Shown here: positions 1 to 8,254 of the stretch, piece by piece | How positions within the stretch are numbered: position 1 is the stretch's first letter | Layout: every line of letters starts with the position of its first letter | Notes under the pieces: model-generated | Database searches by the model: none | Seen by the model: the letters and a program-made list of their open reading frames with translations, nothing else | What the model was told of the DNA's origin: nothing | Made by a program: the position numbers and the translations under genes | Origin: Desulfocurvibacter africanus subsp. africanus DSM 2603 | GTDB taxonomy: Bacteria; Desulfobacterota; Desulfovibrionia; Desulfovibrionales; Desulfovibrionaceae | Assembly (NCBI RefSeq): GCF_000422545.1 | Contig: NZ_AULZ01000018.1 | Location: 1-64,000, forward strand | DNA: 64,000 nucleotides | Direction: 5' to 3'

Positions 1-97
1 CAAGCCATGCGTCGGCATGGCTTGCCGCCGCGCAGGCGTAGGCGCAATTCACTTGCGCCGTCAACGCCGGAGCGGGCGTCTTAAAAGCAATCTGCTT
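1..97 (+). repeat. MITE-like element, copy 1 (cut by window edge)
   Basis: This is the right-hand part of the 124-125 bp element described at 19713-19836. It keeps the GCAAGCCATGC/GCATGGCTTGC hairpin, the GGCGCAA/TTGCGCC hairpin (about 41-59) and the right terminal repeat ending CAATCTGCTT, followed by TA at 98-99. The left terminal repeat lies outside the window. It lies downstream of the cbiM gene, which is read toward it on the minus strand. Confidence 0.85.
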
Positions 98-138
98 TAA
101 GACAACTGCGCCCCGGCTTGGCCCGACCTGGTTAGGCG

Positions 139-210
139 CTAGTACCAGGCAAGCCAGCGGGATTGTTTGTGGGTGGCCGAAATCACCTGCTTCGAGAGGG
201 GCTGGGCCAT
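139..210 (-). CDS. very short ORF after cbiM, possible remnant
   Basis: A 23-codon reading frame (begins MAQPLSKQVISATHKQ, stop at 139-141) starts 10 bases after the cbiM stop. A third transporter gene such as cbiQ would be expected at about this place. The frame ends about 40 bases before the MITE-like copy. It could be the 5' stump of a gene broken by rearrangement, a tiny real gene, or chance. No family is recognisable. Confidence 0.2.
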   Translation of the reverse strand: MAQPLSKQVISATHKQSRWLAWY

Positions 211-219
211 CCCATCACT

Positions 220-816
220 CTATAGCGCCAGTAACTCGGGTTTGGCCCGCTTGAAGAAAGCGACCAGGAACATGGTCAACAGCCCTTCGATGAGCATGAT
301 TGGTACGTGCGCGGCCAGGATAACCCAGGCCGCCTGTAGAAACTGCTCGCCGCTGAAGATGAGAAAGATCGCAACGAGTGTACCGGACAGAAGCACTGCC
401 AAAGCTCCGGCCGCAAAAGCTCCCAGGGCTGCGGTCCGGCCCGTGCGCTTGACCAGAGGCCCGAAGGCATAATGGCAGACCACGGCTGGCATAGCCATGA
501 TGACCGTGTTTACACCCAGTACTGTCAACCCGCCAAATTGAAACATGACTGCCTGCAGGAGCAATGCGGTCAGAATAGCCGGCACCGCGACCCAGCCCAG
601 CAGCAGGCCCAATAGGCCATTGAGCACGAGATGGGCATTGCCGGGTCCGATGGGCACATGCACCAGCGAGGCCACGTAGAAGGCCGAGGCGAGCAGCCCT
701 ACGCGCACCATGCGCGCAGGATCCAGGCGGCGCAGGCCGATGACAGTCATGCCCGCTGCTAGCGCGGCCCCAGAGGCTAAGACGGGCGCGGAAAGAATGC
801 CTTCGGAGATATGCAT
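220..816 (-). CDS. cbiM: CbiM-type cobalt/nickel ECF transporter membrane subunit
   Basis: This 198-residue membrane protein starts MHISEGILS. The N-terminal Met-His-Ile-Ser-Glu-Gly is the signature of CbiM/NikM S-components, where the free N-terminus and His2 form the metal site. The motif VPIGPGNAHLVLNGLLGL (about residues 54-71) is also family-typical, and about six hydrophobic segments follow. It should import Co2+ or Ni2+ together with CbiQ/CbiO subunits, which are not seen in the window. It lies 3 bases after the DUF4198 gene in the same direction, so the two form an operon. The metal, Co or Ni, cannot be decided from the sequence alone. Confidence 0.93.
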   Translation of the reverse strand: MHISEGILSAPVLASGAALAAGMTVIGLRRLDPARMVRVGLLASAFYVASLVHVPIGPGNAHLVLNGLLGLLLGWVAVPAILTALLLQAVMFQFGGLTVLGVNTVIMAMPAVVCHYAFGPLVKRTGRTAALGAFAAGALAVLLSGTLVAIFLIFSGEQFLQAAWVILAAHVPIMLIEGLLTMFLVAFFKRAKPELLAL

Positions 817-819
817 GGC

Positions 820-1596
820 CTACTTCTTCCGGATGTCGTGCATCTGGGTCCAGAGTACAGCGCCAAGCTCCACTCCCTTGTCCTGCCCTTGCTGCTTGAG
901 GGTAAAATCAGCCTCGTTCAATGCCGCGAAGCCCCACCAGCCGGCTAGCGGGCAGACATAGGTGAACACGCCGTTCTGATCCGACTTGATCACCTGAGTG
1001 ATCATGTAGTCGTTCGGCGCCTCGTACTTGCCGTCGCGGTTGAAATACTCCACCTCGACCATGGCCTGGGGAACGGGCTTGCCGTCGAGCAGCACTTGTC
1101 CCTGGAATACATTGCCCGCGTAATTGCCGAAGGGGCGCGTCAAGGGCACGATCTCGGTCTTGAGGCCTACCGGCTGGTCCCAGCCTTCCTCCTCGCCGAA
1201 GGCGGCCACTATGACTTTGGTGTAGTGAATGATGAAGCAATCCTCGGACGGCTCCCAATAAGGCTGCGGCTCCATATAGAACGCGGCCAGGCCCGGACGG
1301 CTGAAAACGTATTGGGAACTCCAGGCCGTATGCCCCATGATCTTGGCAGGCTTGAGGCTGCCGAGCAGGTCGACCGTCTTGCCATCGAGCATGAGGCCAA
1401 AAGCCTTGGGCTTGGCCAACTCCATACCCTGTCCTTCGAATGGGTGGGAGAAGGACAACTCAATGGTGACGGCTCGGTCGGGTGGCATAACCGTGGACTG
1501 ACTCGGGATGAGCATGCCGAAGTGCGCCTGTGCAGAAAGGGTGCTCAGGAAGAATAGTAATAGAGAAATCGTGCCGCTGGATATCAGGTGTTTCAT
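820..1596 (-). CDS. DUF4198 periplasmic protein, NikK-like partner of CbiM
   Basis: The 258-residue product has an N-terminal signal peptide (hydrophobic [14 protein letters not shown], cleavage expected before HFGM), so the mature protein would begin with a His, as in NikK-type metal-binding proteins. The rest matches the DUF4198 pattern (repeated beta-rich segments such as [20 protein letters not shown]). Family members next to CbiM/NikM are thought to bind nickel or cobalt in the periplasm and hand it to the permease. The gene is first in the operon. The start at 1596 fits the signal peptide. The exact metal is an inference. Confidence 0.8.
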   Translation of the reverse strand: MKHLISSGTISLLLFFLSTLSAQAHFGMLIPSQSTVMPPDRAVTIELSFSHPFEGQGMELAKPKAFGLMLDGKTVDLLGSLKPAKIMGHTAWSSQYVFSRPGLAAFYMEPQPYWEPSEDCFIIHYTKVIVAAFGEEEGWDQPVGLKTEIVPLTRPFGNYAGNVFQGQVLLDGKPVPQAMVEVEYFNRDGKYEAPNDYMITQVIKSDQNGVFTYVCPLAGWWGFAALNEADFTLKQQGQDKGVELGAVLWTQMHDIRKK

Positions 1597-1640
1597 GGAA
1601 CTGCTCCGTTCGCTTGAGTTTGGTGGTACGCAGCTGCTTC

Positions 1641-1674
1641 AGTAGCACTATTTCATTTTAAGTAGCACAGTCAA
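1641..1674 (-). promoter_or_regulatory. direct-repeat operator candidate with promoter -35 before the DUF4198-cbiM operon
   Basis: Forward-strand AGTAGCAC occurs at 1641-1648 and again at 1661-1668, 20 bp start to start. On the coding (minus) strand a TTGACT -35-like hexamer lies at 1674-1669, and the repeats cover the spacer and the -10 zone about 50-75 bp before the start codon. A metal-responsive repressor would be logical here. NikR-type sites as I recall them are inverted rather than direct repeats, so the regulator is open. Confidence 0.4.
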
Positions 1675-1788
1675 GCGACACTAACTCGAAATTATTGAAC
1701 TCACAGTTCCCTTCGCGCACACCCCACCGCACAAAACGCTCGCGGCTACCCAGCAACCCAAGTGTGTTTTCCACGGCGTGTATGGAAT

Positions 1789-2928
1789 CTAATCCCCACC
1801 AAAGTACACTCGCCGATTGAGCCCAAGAATGCAGAAGCTCTCATAGGAGATCGTGCCCCACCAGCCAGCCAGCTCCTCAACTGAGATATAGCCCCTGCCG
1901 CTGCCGCCTAGTAGATGGACAGTATCGCCGGGGTGCACATCCTCGCGGCCCGTGATGTCCACAGCCGTAAGCTGCATGCACACACGGCCCAGTATGGGTG
2001 CCCGGCTCCCCTTGAGGCAGACCTGACCTTTGTTGCTTAGACCCCGGGAATAGCCGTCGGCGTACCCTGCGGCCATGATCGCCACGCGCATATCCCTGGG
2101 AGCCGTATAGGTGCGGCCGTAGCTGATGGTTCCGCCCCGCGGCAGGTCATGCACGTCCAGAATCCGCGTGGTAACGCTCATGGCTTGCTTGAGGGGTCGG
2201 CCAAGCTCTTCGTGGTTGGTGCCCAGGAAGGGATTCGATCCATAGAGAGCGATGCCGGGCCGCTGCAGATCGAAATGCAGTTCGGGATATGCCAAGATAC
2301 CGGCCGAATTGGCCAAATTGGCCTGGAAACGCAATCCTGCTGCAGAAAGCTTGGCTGTAATTGCGCGGAAGCGTTCCGCCTGGGCCAGCACATAATCCAC
2401 GCCACTGTCCTCGTCGGCTGTGGCCAGATGCGACGTGACCAATTCTAGACGCAGGTTTGGCGAAGTCGTCAGAGTCTGGATGAGGCGTGGGACGTCGGCC
2501 TCGGAAAAGCCCAGGCGCGACATGCCGGTGTCGAACTTTAACGCCACGGGTGCCATTCGGCCGGCGGATGAAGCCGCTACCTGCAACAGTTCCAACTGCT
2601 CGTGGCGACCGACCAGCAGAGTCACCTCATGTGACACCGCCTCGGCATAATCTTCCCGGTCCATAGGGCCGAGCAGCGAAACCACGCGACAGCCCGAGTC
2701 GGGTTTCCTCTCCCGGCGCAGGGTCACGGCCTCGCCTACACTGCCCACGCAGAAGGCATCCGCGCCGGCGGCGGCCAGGGCTTTGGCTACGGGCAGCAGC
2801 CCATGGCCGTAGGCGTCGGCCTTGATCACGGGCATAAGTCTGGCGGCCCTGCTGCGCATAAAACGATAGTTGTCCACGATGCGCTTGAGGTCTACCTGGA
2901 CCTCAAGCATATTGTAGGTAATGGCCAT
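1789..2928 (-). CDS. alr: alanine racemase
   Basis: This 379-residue PLP enzyme interconverts L- and D-alanine for peptidoglycan synthesis. The PLP lysine lies in PVIKADAYGHG (Lys36), and the second catalytic region reads TISYGRTYTAPRD. The C-terminal beta-domain holds GRVCMQLTAVDI. Length and domain order are normal for the family. It is divergent from lptD, with about 217 bases between the two starts. The start MAITYNMLEV fits family N-termini. Confidence 0.96.
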   Translation of the reverse strand: MAITYNMLEVQVDLKRIVDNYRFMRSRAARLMPVIKADAYGHGLLPVAKALAAAGADAFCVGSVGEAVTLRRERKPDSGCRVVSLLGPMDREDYAEAVSHEVTLLVGRHEQLELLQVAASSAGRMAPVALKFDTGMSRLGFSEADVPRLIQTLTTSPNLRLELVTSHLATADEDSGVDYVLAQAERFRAITAKLSAAGLRFQANLANSAGILAYPELHFDLQRPGIALYGSNPFLGTNHEELGRPLKQAMSVTTRILDVHDLPRGGTISYGRTYTAPRDMRVAIMAAGYADGYSRGLSNKGQVCLKGSRAPILGRVCMQLTAVDITGREDVHPGDTVHLLGGSGRGYISVEELAGWWGTISYESFCILGLNRRVYFGGD

Positions 2929-3145
2929 AGTATCCTCGCTGAACTGTGGTGAGTCCGCCGCTGGCGGGCCGCTCTACTTACCCCCTTCCCAATGAAAGGA
3001 AAAGCCTTGCCATTGGTTATATAAAAGGCAAAAAGCTGGCTCTTTTGTTTTGGTTGGTTGTATGCTACCCGACAAAATTGCCCGCCTGCCAGTGCCAGCG
3101 GGCGCGCCTTTCCCCAGGGGGGAGGCGCCAGGACACAAACACGGC

Positions 3146-5641
3146 ATGAAGGAAACCATCTCCCCCTCCATGATTTTCAACACTGCGCCTCATGCGCCAA
3201 AATTCCGCGTTGGCGGCGTAGCTCTCGCATTATGCGTATTGCTCACCACGCTGTTTCTGCCTTCCGCGCACGCTCAACCCCTGAAGGTCCAAGCTCTTGA
3301 GGAGTTGATGCCCGCTGAGCGCGACCGTCAACTCTTCGAGGGTCGACGATGGCGACTCACGGCCGAGCGCATGACGGCAGACCACGATGCCGAGATCGTC
3401 GACGCCGAAGGCGAGGTGCTCGTGCGCAGCGGTGACGACTACATGCTGGCTGATTTCGCCCGCTATTTCCACTTCTCGGAATGGATCTACCTGCGCGGCC
3501 ATGTACAGGTGCGCTGGGACAAATACTACATCGAGGCTGAGGAGGCGGAATTCGACCTGCGCAACCGAGTCGGCTGGCTGAAGCGGGGACGGATCATCAC
3601 TGAGGACCCGCACATATCCATCAGCAGCGATCATATAGAGAAAAAGGGGGACCTACAGTACTCCTTTACCCAGGCCGAGATCAGTGCCTGCGAAGATGAT
3701 CCCGCGGCTTGGTCCTTCAAGGTGAGCAGCGCCACCATCAACCAGAACGACAGCGCGACCTTATGGAATCCTCGGCTGCGCGTCCTGGACATACCTATTC
3801 TCTATTTTCCGTTTCTTGCCTTTTCCACACAGTCCACACGCGAATCGGGCCTGCTCTTTCCCGACATTGGATACAGCAGTCGCGACGGCGCGACCTATCT
3901 GCAACCTCTTTATGTTGTTATTAATGACGAGAACGACGCGACTCTCACGGAATATTATATGAGCGAGCGTGGAGTCATGCAGGATTTGGAGTTTCGCTCT
4001 ACGCCGGATTCGGCCACCAAGCTGTGGCTGCGCGGAAGCTGGCTGGACGACAAAACGGCGGCCCCCACGGAAGCCGAGGAAAACGACCAGTTCGTCGGCG
4101 ATGGTTTGATTCGGCCCAACCATGACCGATACTGGCTGCGCGGTATGTTAAACGGCTATCTTCACGATCCGAGTTGGCAGCTCAAGATGGACCTCGACTA
4201 TGTCTCCGACCAGAATTATCTGCGCGAATTCGAGACCAGCCGGATAGGCTATACTCGAAGCCGAAACACGCTACGGAGCGAGTTCAGCAGGGACATCGCC
4301 ACACAGGATAGCTTGACCCGCACCTCGGCCATGCTCATATCCAGGCAGTATGCTGATTATGGTTTGAACCTGTCTGCTGCCTACACCCAGAACCTGGCCT
4401 ACATGAACGACAACTTGACCCCGGCCGACAATCCTACTGTACAACGCTTACCGGAATTCAGCGCGTTCGCTTACAAGACCACTCTTGGCGAAACCCCCTT
4501 CGAATGGGAGGCCCAAGGCGTGGCGACCAACTTTTGGCGTCGCGGCGGCACTACGGGCTTGCGCCTGGATGCGCGCCCCGAGGTTAGCTTGCCTCTCACC
4601 AGCCGCTACGGCTCCATTATCCCGAGTGTGAGTTGGCGCCAGACCTTCTACTCTCTCGGCAGACACGAGGACATCGACACGAGCACCAGCACGCTCGATG
4701 GCGCAGCCGATTCCGCTACAACCACAGACAAGGACTATATCAGCCGGGGCATACCCGAGATCTCCGTCTCGGCCCTGTCGGAAATCTCGCGAACATTCGA
4801 TCTCTCGGCCGCGCCCGAAGTCAGCCTGGACAATGCCGGCGAATCTTCCTGGACCAAACTCCGGCATACGCTTCAGCCGCGCCTGGCCTACACCTGGAGG
4901 CCTGATGTGAACCAGGAGGATACCACATACACCGTGGCAAGCTCGAGCTCGAGGACAGGCAGCGAGGTGGAGCCGCTCTTCGACAGCGTGGATTACATCC
5001 AGCAGGCCTCCGAGCTGCGCTATTCCCTGACCAATATTTTTGACCGCAAGCGCCAAGCCGTGGTTCTAGCGCCGCAGGAAGGCAACTACTACTTGCCTCA
5101 AGAAGTAATGGATTACAGGCAATTCTTTCGCCTGCGCCTGGAGCAGTCCTACGATTTTATTGAAGCCGACCGAACGGATATGCTCGACCAATATGAGCGC
5201 CGGCCCTTTTCGGATATCGAAGTCGAGGCGACCCTGTATCCTCAAAATTATATTAGTCTATCCAGCAGCACGTTCTTCTCCCCATATGATCTTCAAGTAA
5301 CCGAGCATGAGCATTGGCTAACCCTTTTCTACCAGGACAAGGCCAGTCTACGCTTCGGGTTAGACGTTTTGCAGGAGGTGGATACTTATAAGCGCCGCAA
5401 CGATGATCGCTTGCGCACGGTAACCCTGGGCGGAACACTCCACCTGCTGTCCGACTGGCTCATTGACGCCCGCTACGAGTACGACCTCCTGCGTGAGGAA
5501 GAGGTGGAGAGGGAGATCGCTTTGACTTACAGACATCATTGCTTCGATTTCCAGTTCGTCTACTTTGACGACACCTTTGAGCAGTCTTATACCTTCCGCG
5601 TGAACCTGCTGGGTATCAGCTCTCCGTCTCTCAGCTTCTGA
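3146..5641 (+). CDS. lptD: LPS-assembly outer-membrane protein LptD
   Basis: The 831-residue product inserts LPS into the outer leaflet of the outer membrane together with LptE. It has a signal peptide (ALCVLLTTLFLPSAHA), then an OstA/LptA-like N-terminal domain (DAEGEVLVRSGDDYMLAD, YIEAEEAEFDL), then a long beta-barrel rich in aromatic alternation. Cysteines near the plug/barrel junction (SACEDD) and near the C-terminus (RHHCFDF) suit the interdomain disulfide of the family. The frame is open upstream to 3050, but 3146 places the Met just before the signal peptide. The stop overlaps the mutL ATG by one base. Confidence 0.93.
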   Translation: MKETISPSMIFNTAPHAPKFRVGGVALALCVLLTTLFLPSAHAQPLKVQALEELMPAERDRQLFEGRRWRLTAERMTADHDAEIVDAEGEVLVRSGDDYMLADFARYFHFSEWIYLRGHVQVRWDKYYIEAEEAEFDLRNRVGWLKRGRIITEDPHISISSDHIEKKGDLQYSFTQAEISACEDDPAAWSFKVSSATINQNDSATLWNPRLRVLDIPILYFPFLAFSTQSTRESGLLFPDIGYSSRDGATYLQPLYVVINDENDATLTEYYMSERGVMQDLEFRSTPDSATKLWLRGSWLDDKTAAPTEAEENDQFVGDGLIRPNHDRYWLRGMLNGYLHDPSWQLKMDLDYVSDQNYLREFETSRIGYTRSRNTLRSEFSRDIATQDSLTRTSAMLISRQYADYGLNLSAAYTQNLAYMNDNLTPADNPTVQRLPEFSAFAYKTTLGETPFEWEAQGVATNFWRRGGTTGLRLDARPEVSLPLTSRYGSIIPSVSWRQTFYSLGRHEDIDTSTSTLDGAADSATTTDKDYISRGIPEISVSALSEISRTFDLSAAPEVSLDNAGESSWTKLRHTLQPRLAYTWRPDVNQEDTTYTVASSSSRTGSEVEPLFDSVDYIQQASELRYSLTNIFDRKRQAVVLAPQEGNYYLPQEVMDYRQFFRLRLEQSYDFIEADRTDMLDQYERRPFSDIEVEATLYPQNYISLSSSTFFSPYDLQVTEHEHWLTLFYQDKASLRFGLDVLQEVDTYKRRNDDRLRTVTLGGTLHLLSDWLIDARYEYDLLREEEVEREIALTYRHHCFDFQFVYFDDTFEQSYTFRVNLLGISSPSLSF

Positions 5642-7590
5642 TGGAGCAAGGCATGGCCGAACGACAGTCCATCCGGATTCTTCCTTCCGAGCTCGCGAAC
5701 CAGATCGCGGCTGGCGAGGTCGTGGAGCGCCCGGCCAGCGTGGTAAAGGAACTGGTGGAAAACTGCCTGGATGCAGGAGCCAGCCGTGTGGACGTGGCCA
5801 TAGAGCGCGGCGGGCAGGGCCTGGTGCTAGTGCAGGACGATGGCTGGGGCATGCCGTCCGAGGAATTGGAATTGGCCGTCACCCGCCATGCTACGAGCAA
5901 AATCGGCCGAGTAGAAGACCTTTTCGCCATCCGCAGCTTCGGTTTTCGCGGCGAAGCCTTGCCGAGCATCGCCTCGGTCAGCAGGTTACGCGTGGCCAGC
6001 TTGGCAGCTGACCAGCAGGAGGCTTGGTCGATCAGTGTGGAGGCCGGGCGCATTACGACGCAAGGACCCGATGCCTTGGCTTGCGGCACGCGCATCGAAG
6101 TGCGTGACCTTTTTTTCAATGTCCCAGCCAGGCTCAAGTTTCTGAAAACGCAAGCCACCGAAGCCAAACGCTGTCAGGAGATCGTAGCCAGGCTGGCGTT
6201 GGCCCACACTGCGGTGGCCTTTGGCTTCACTACCGACGGCCGCACGCTCCTGCGCTTTCCGCCTGGGCAGGAGCTGGCCCGCAGGCTGGCCGAAATCTGG
6301 CCACCACCTATCTGCGAAGGACTCGCACCCTTTGACTTCAGCCTGCACGGAATACGTGCCCATGGCTTGGCGGGCAAGCCGGAGGCAGCCCAAGCGCGCG
6401 GCGACCGCCTGCTCTTTTATGTCAACGGCAGGCCCGTACAGGACCGCCTGCTGGTCTCCTGCGTGCGCCAGGCTTACTCTGGGCGCCTGCTCTCGCGCGA
6501 ATATCCCCAGGTGCTGCTCTTTCTGGAGCTGCCGCCCGAGGAGGTGGACGTGAACGTGCACCCGGCCAAGCTTGAGGTACGCTTCAAGGATGAAGCCGTC
6601 ATCTTCACGGTTATCAGACGCGCCCTCTTGCAAGCCCTGGAAACGGAAGGCCACGGTGTGCACCCTTCTGGAAACAACTTGCGCGAGTCCGCCATGCCGT
6701 TCGGCCGCAAGGCATCCGCCGACCCGCAACAACCTGCAAAGTTTCCCAGCTACAGCGAGTTCCAGACCAGCGAGAACCGTCAGTCATGCCTGGACATCAG
6801 GCATTTGGTTTCCATTCAGCCAGGTCCGCGCACAGAGTCGACCACGCCAGGTCCGTACCTGTCGGGCGAATCCAAAACCCAGGTCTACGCGGATACATCC
6901 GCCAGCTCCATGGATTCCGTGGATTCTACGACCGATGCGCGCCCCTGGACCGAGTCGGCAAGGCCTGCCCACGCTTCGCGGCCGACCGGCCCGACTTGCG
7001 TGGCCGGCCAGGTCCTGCCCGAGCACGCAGAGCACGGCGCGCCGGTCTACCTGGGCCAAGTCGCCGACACCTACCTTGTGTTGCGCCTGCCCGACGGCAG
7101 TCTGGGGCTGCTTGATCAGCACGCGGCGCATGAGCGCGTGCTTTACGCCCGCCATGCGAGCCAGAGCGGCCGAAGCGAGAAGCGCGCCCTGGCCGTGCCC
7201 ATGGAGTTGCCTCTGCACGCATCGGAGCAATCCAAACTAGATGAGCTGTGGTCCGAATTGCTGGATCTCGGTTTCAATCTGCGTAGACCAAGGCCGGACC
7301 TGCTAACGATCGTGTCCATCCCAGCCATGCTGGAGCCAGCCGCCGCCAGGGATCTCCTGCGTGAGTCCTTGACCGGCCAGAGCAGTCCAGATGGCAGACT
7401 ACACGACTTATGGGCTCTGCTGTCCTGCAAGGCCGCGCTCAAGGCCAACCAGCCTCTGGCGCAGGCCGAAGCCATGGCTTTGCTCACGGAATGGGCCGCA
7501 ACGCCCGAGCACGAGTACTGCCCACATGGCCGCCCTATCCTGATTCGCCTGAGCGCCAAGGAGCTGGAAAAGCTTTTTAAGCGAAGCTAG
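5641..7590 (+). CDS. mutL: DNA mismatch repair protein MutL
   Basis: This 649-residue GHKL ATPase couples mismatch recognition by MutS to strand incision. The N-terminal ATPase shows NQIAAGEVVERPASVVKEL and GFRGEALPSIASVSRL. The middle linker (about residues 340-460) is low complexity. The C-terminal domain has DQHAAHERVLYA (Asp492) and CPHGRP (Cys627), both typical of the endonuclease class, but the second Glu of the DQHA(x2)E(x4)E motif is Ala. A start at 5653 (MAERQS) is also possible. It is translationally coupled to lptD. Confidence 0.96.
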   Translation: MEQGMAERQSIRILPSELANQIAAGEVVERPASVVKELVENCLDAGASRVDVAIERGGQGLVLVQDDGWGMPSEELELAVTRHATSKIGRVEDLFAIRSFGFRGEALPSIASVSRLRVASLAADQQEAWSISVEAGRITTQGPDALACGTRIEVRDLFFNVPARLKFLKTQATEAKRCQEIVARLALAHTAVAFGFTTDGRTLLRFPPGQELARRLAEIWPPPICEGLAPFDFSLHGIRAHGLAGKPEAAQARGDRLLFYVNGRPVQDRLLVSCVRQAYSGRLLSREYPQVLLFLELPPEEVDVNVHPAKLEVRFKDEAVIFTVIRRALLQALETEGHGVHPSGNNLRESAMPFGRKASADPQQPAKFPSYSEFQTSENRQSCLDIRHLVSIQPGPRTESTTPGPYLSGESKTQVYADTSASSMDSVDSTTDARPWTESARPAHASRPTGPTCVAGQVLPEHAEHGAPVYLGQVADTYLVLRLPDGSLGLLDQHAAHERVLYARHASQSGRSEKRALAVPMELPLHASEQSKLDELWSELLDLGFNLRRPRPDLLTIVSIPAMLEPAAARDLLRESLTGQSSPDGRLHDLWALLSCKAALKANQPLAQAEAMALLTEWAATPEHEYCPHGRPILIRLSAKELEKLFKRS

Positions 7591-8254
7591 CAATGCAAAC
7601 TGCTGCATGATCGCGTTCAGACTTTTCCAGCGCGACATAGTCTAAAACCAGCCGAGTTTGCCGAATGTTTTTCGACGGCATAAATCAGCTACATCCTGGA
7701 TTCCTGAAAAATATCCAGACAAAATGTAGCGTAGTCAGGTCTCATTACACTTCAAGAGAATTAAAAAATTGCAATATGCACAAGCTAACACACGTACAAC
7801 GAGCAAGCTAAGTCCCTTAATGTAGAAGGATAGCTATCAGCTTATAGCTAATTTTCAAATTTATACGAACTCACCTCTTCATGGAATCGCGCTGACGGTT
7901 TTTTTTTATCCATGTTCCTAGTTATAAATGGGCTTCGAAATTATAATGGTCATAAAGCGTGATTTGTTGTTTTTTGGGTGCGTCGGTTCCAGCGAGGCGG
8001 ACCTCCCTATCCCCCATATCACTCCCCCTCCGCCTCGCTTTTTTTATTCCATTTCGTCCACATACCTTTTTCAGCCCCATTTTTCTCGGCTCCAACAAAA
8101 ATCAAGCGCAATTTTTAGCTATTGCGCTTTTGCTGAAAGACCTTAGTCTTCTTGACTTCATGTCCTGCTTGTTTCAATTCTCTTTTTTGGTTTTGTCAGA
8201 TCCTCCCTCCGCGGAGAATAGCCCAACACCGAGTGACGGAGGCCGATACCTCTC
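7591..8254. other. AT-rich intergenic region between mutL and ileS
   Basis: No convincing gene lies in these 664 bases, which are clearly more AT-rich than the flanks. Two structures stand out. One is a two-part stem (7688-7694 with 7724-7730, and 7696-7701 with 7713-7718). The other is the intrinsic terminator at 7991-8045. A TATAAT hexamer lies at 7942-7947 with a poor -35. Short frames here cross the terminator and look like chance, though one from 7928 starts MGFEIIMVIK with three early Ile codons. Confidence 0.6.
7991..8045 (+). terminator. intrinsic terminator in the ileS leader region
   Basis: An 11-bp perfect stem (AGCGAGGCGGA at 7991-8001, TCCGCCTCGCT at 8029-8039) closes a C-rich loop and is followed by a seven-T run (8039-8045). 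It ends about 210 bases before the ileS start. It can stop transcription coming from mutL or from a local promoter, and may act as an attenuator for ileS. Confidence 0.75.
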
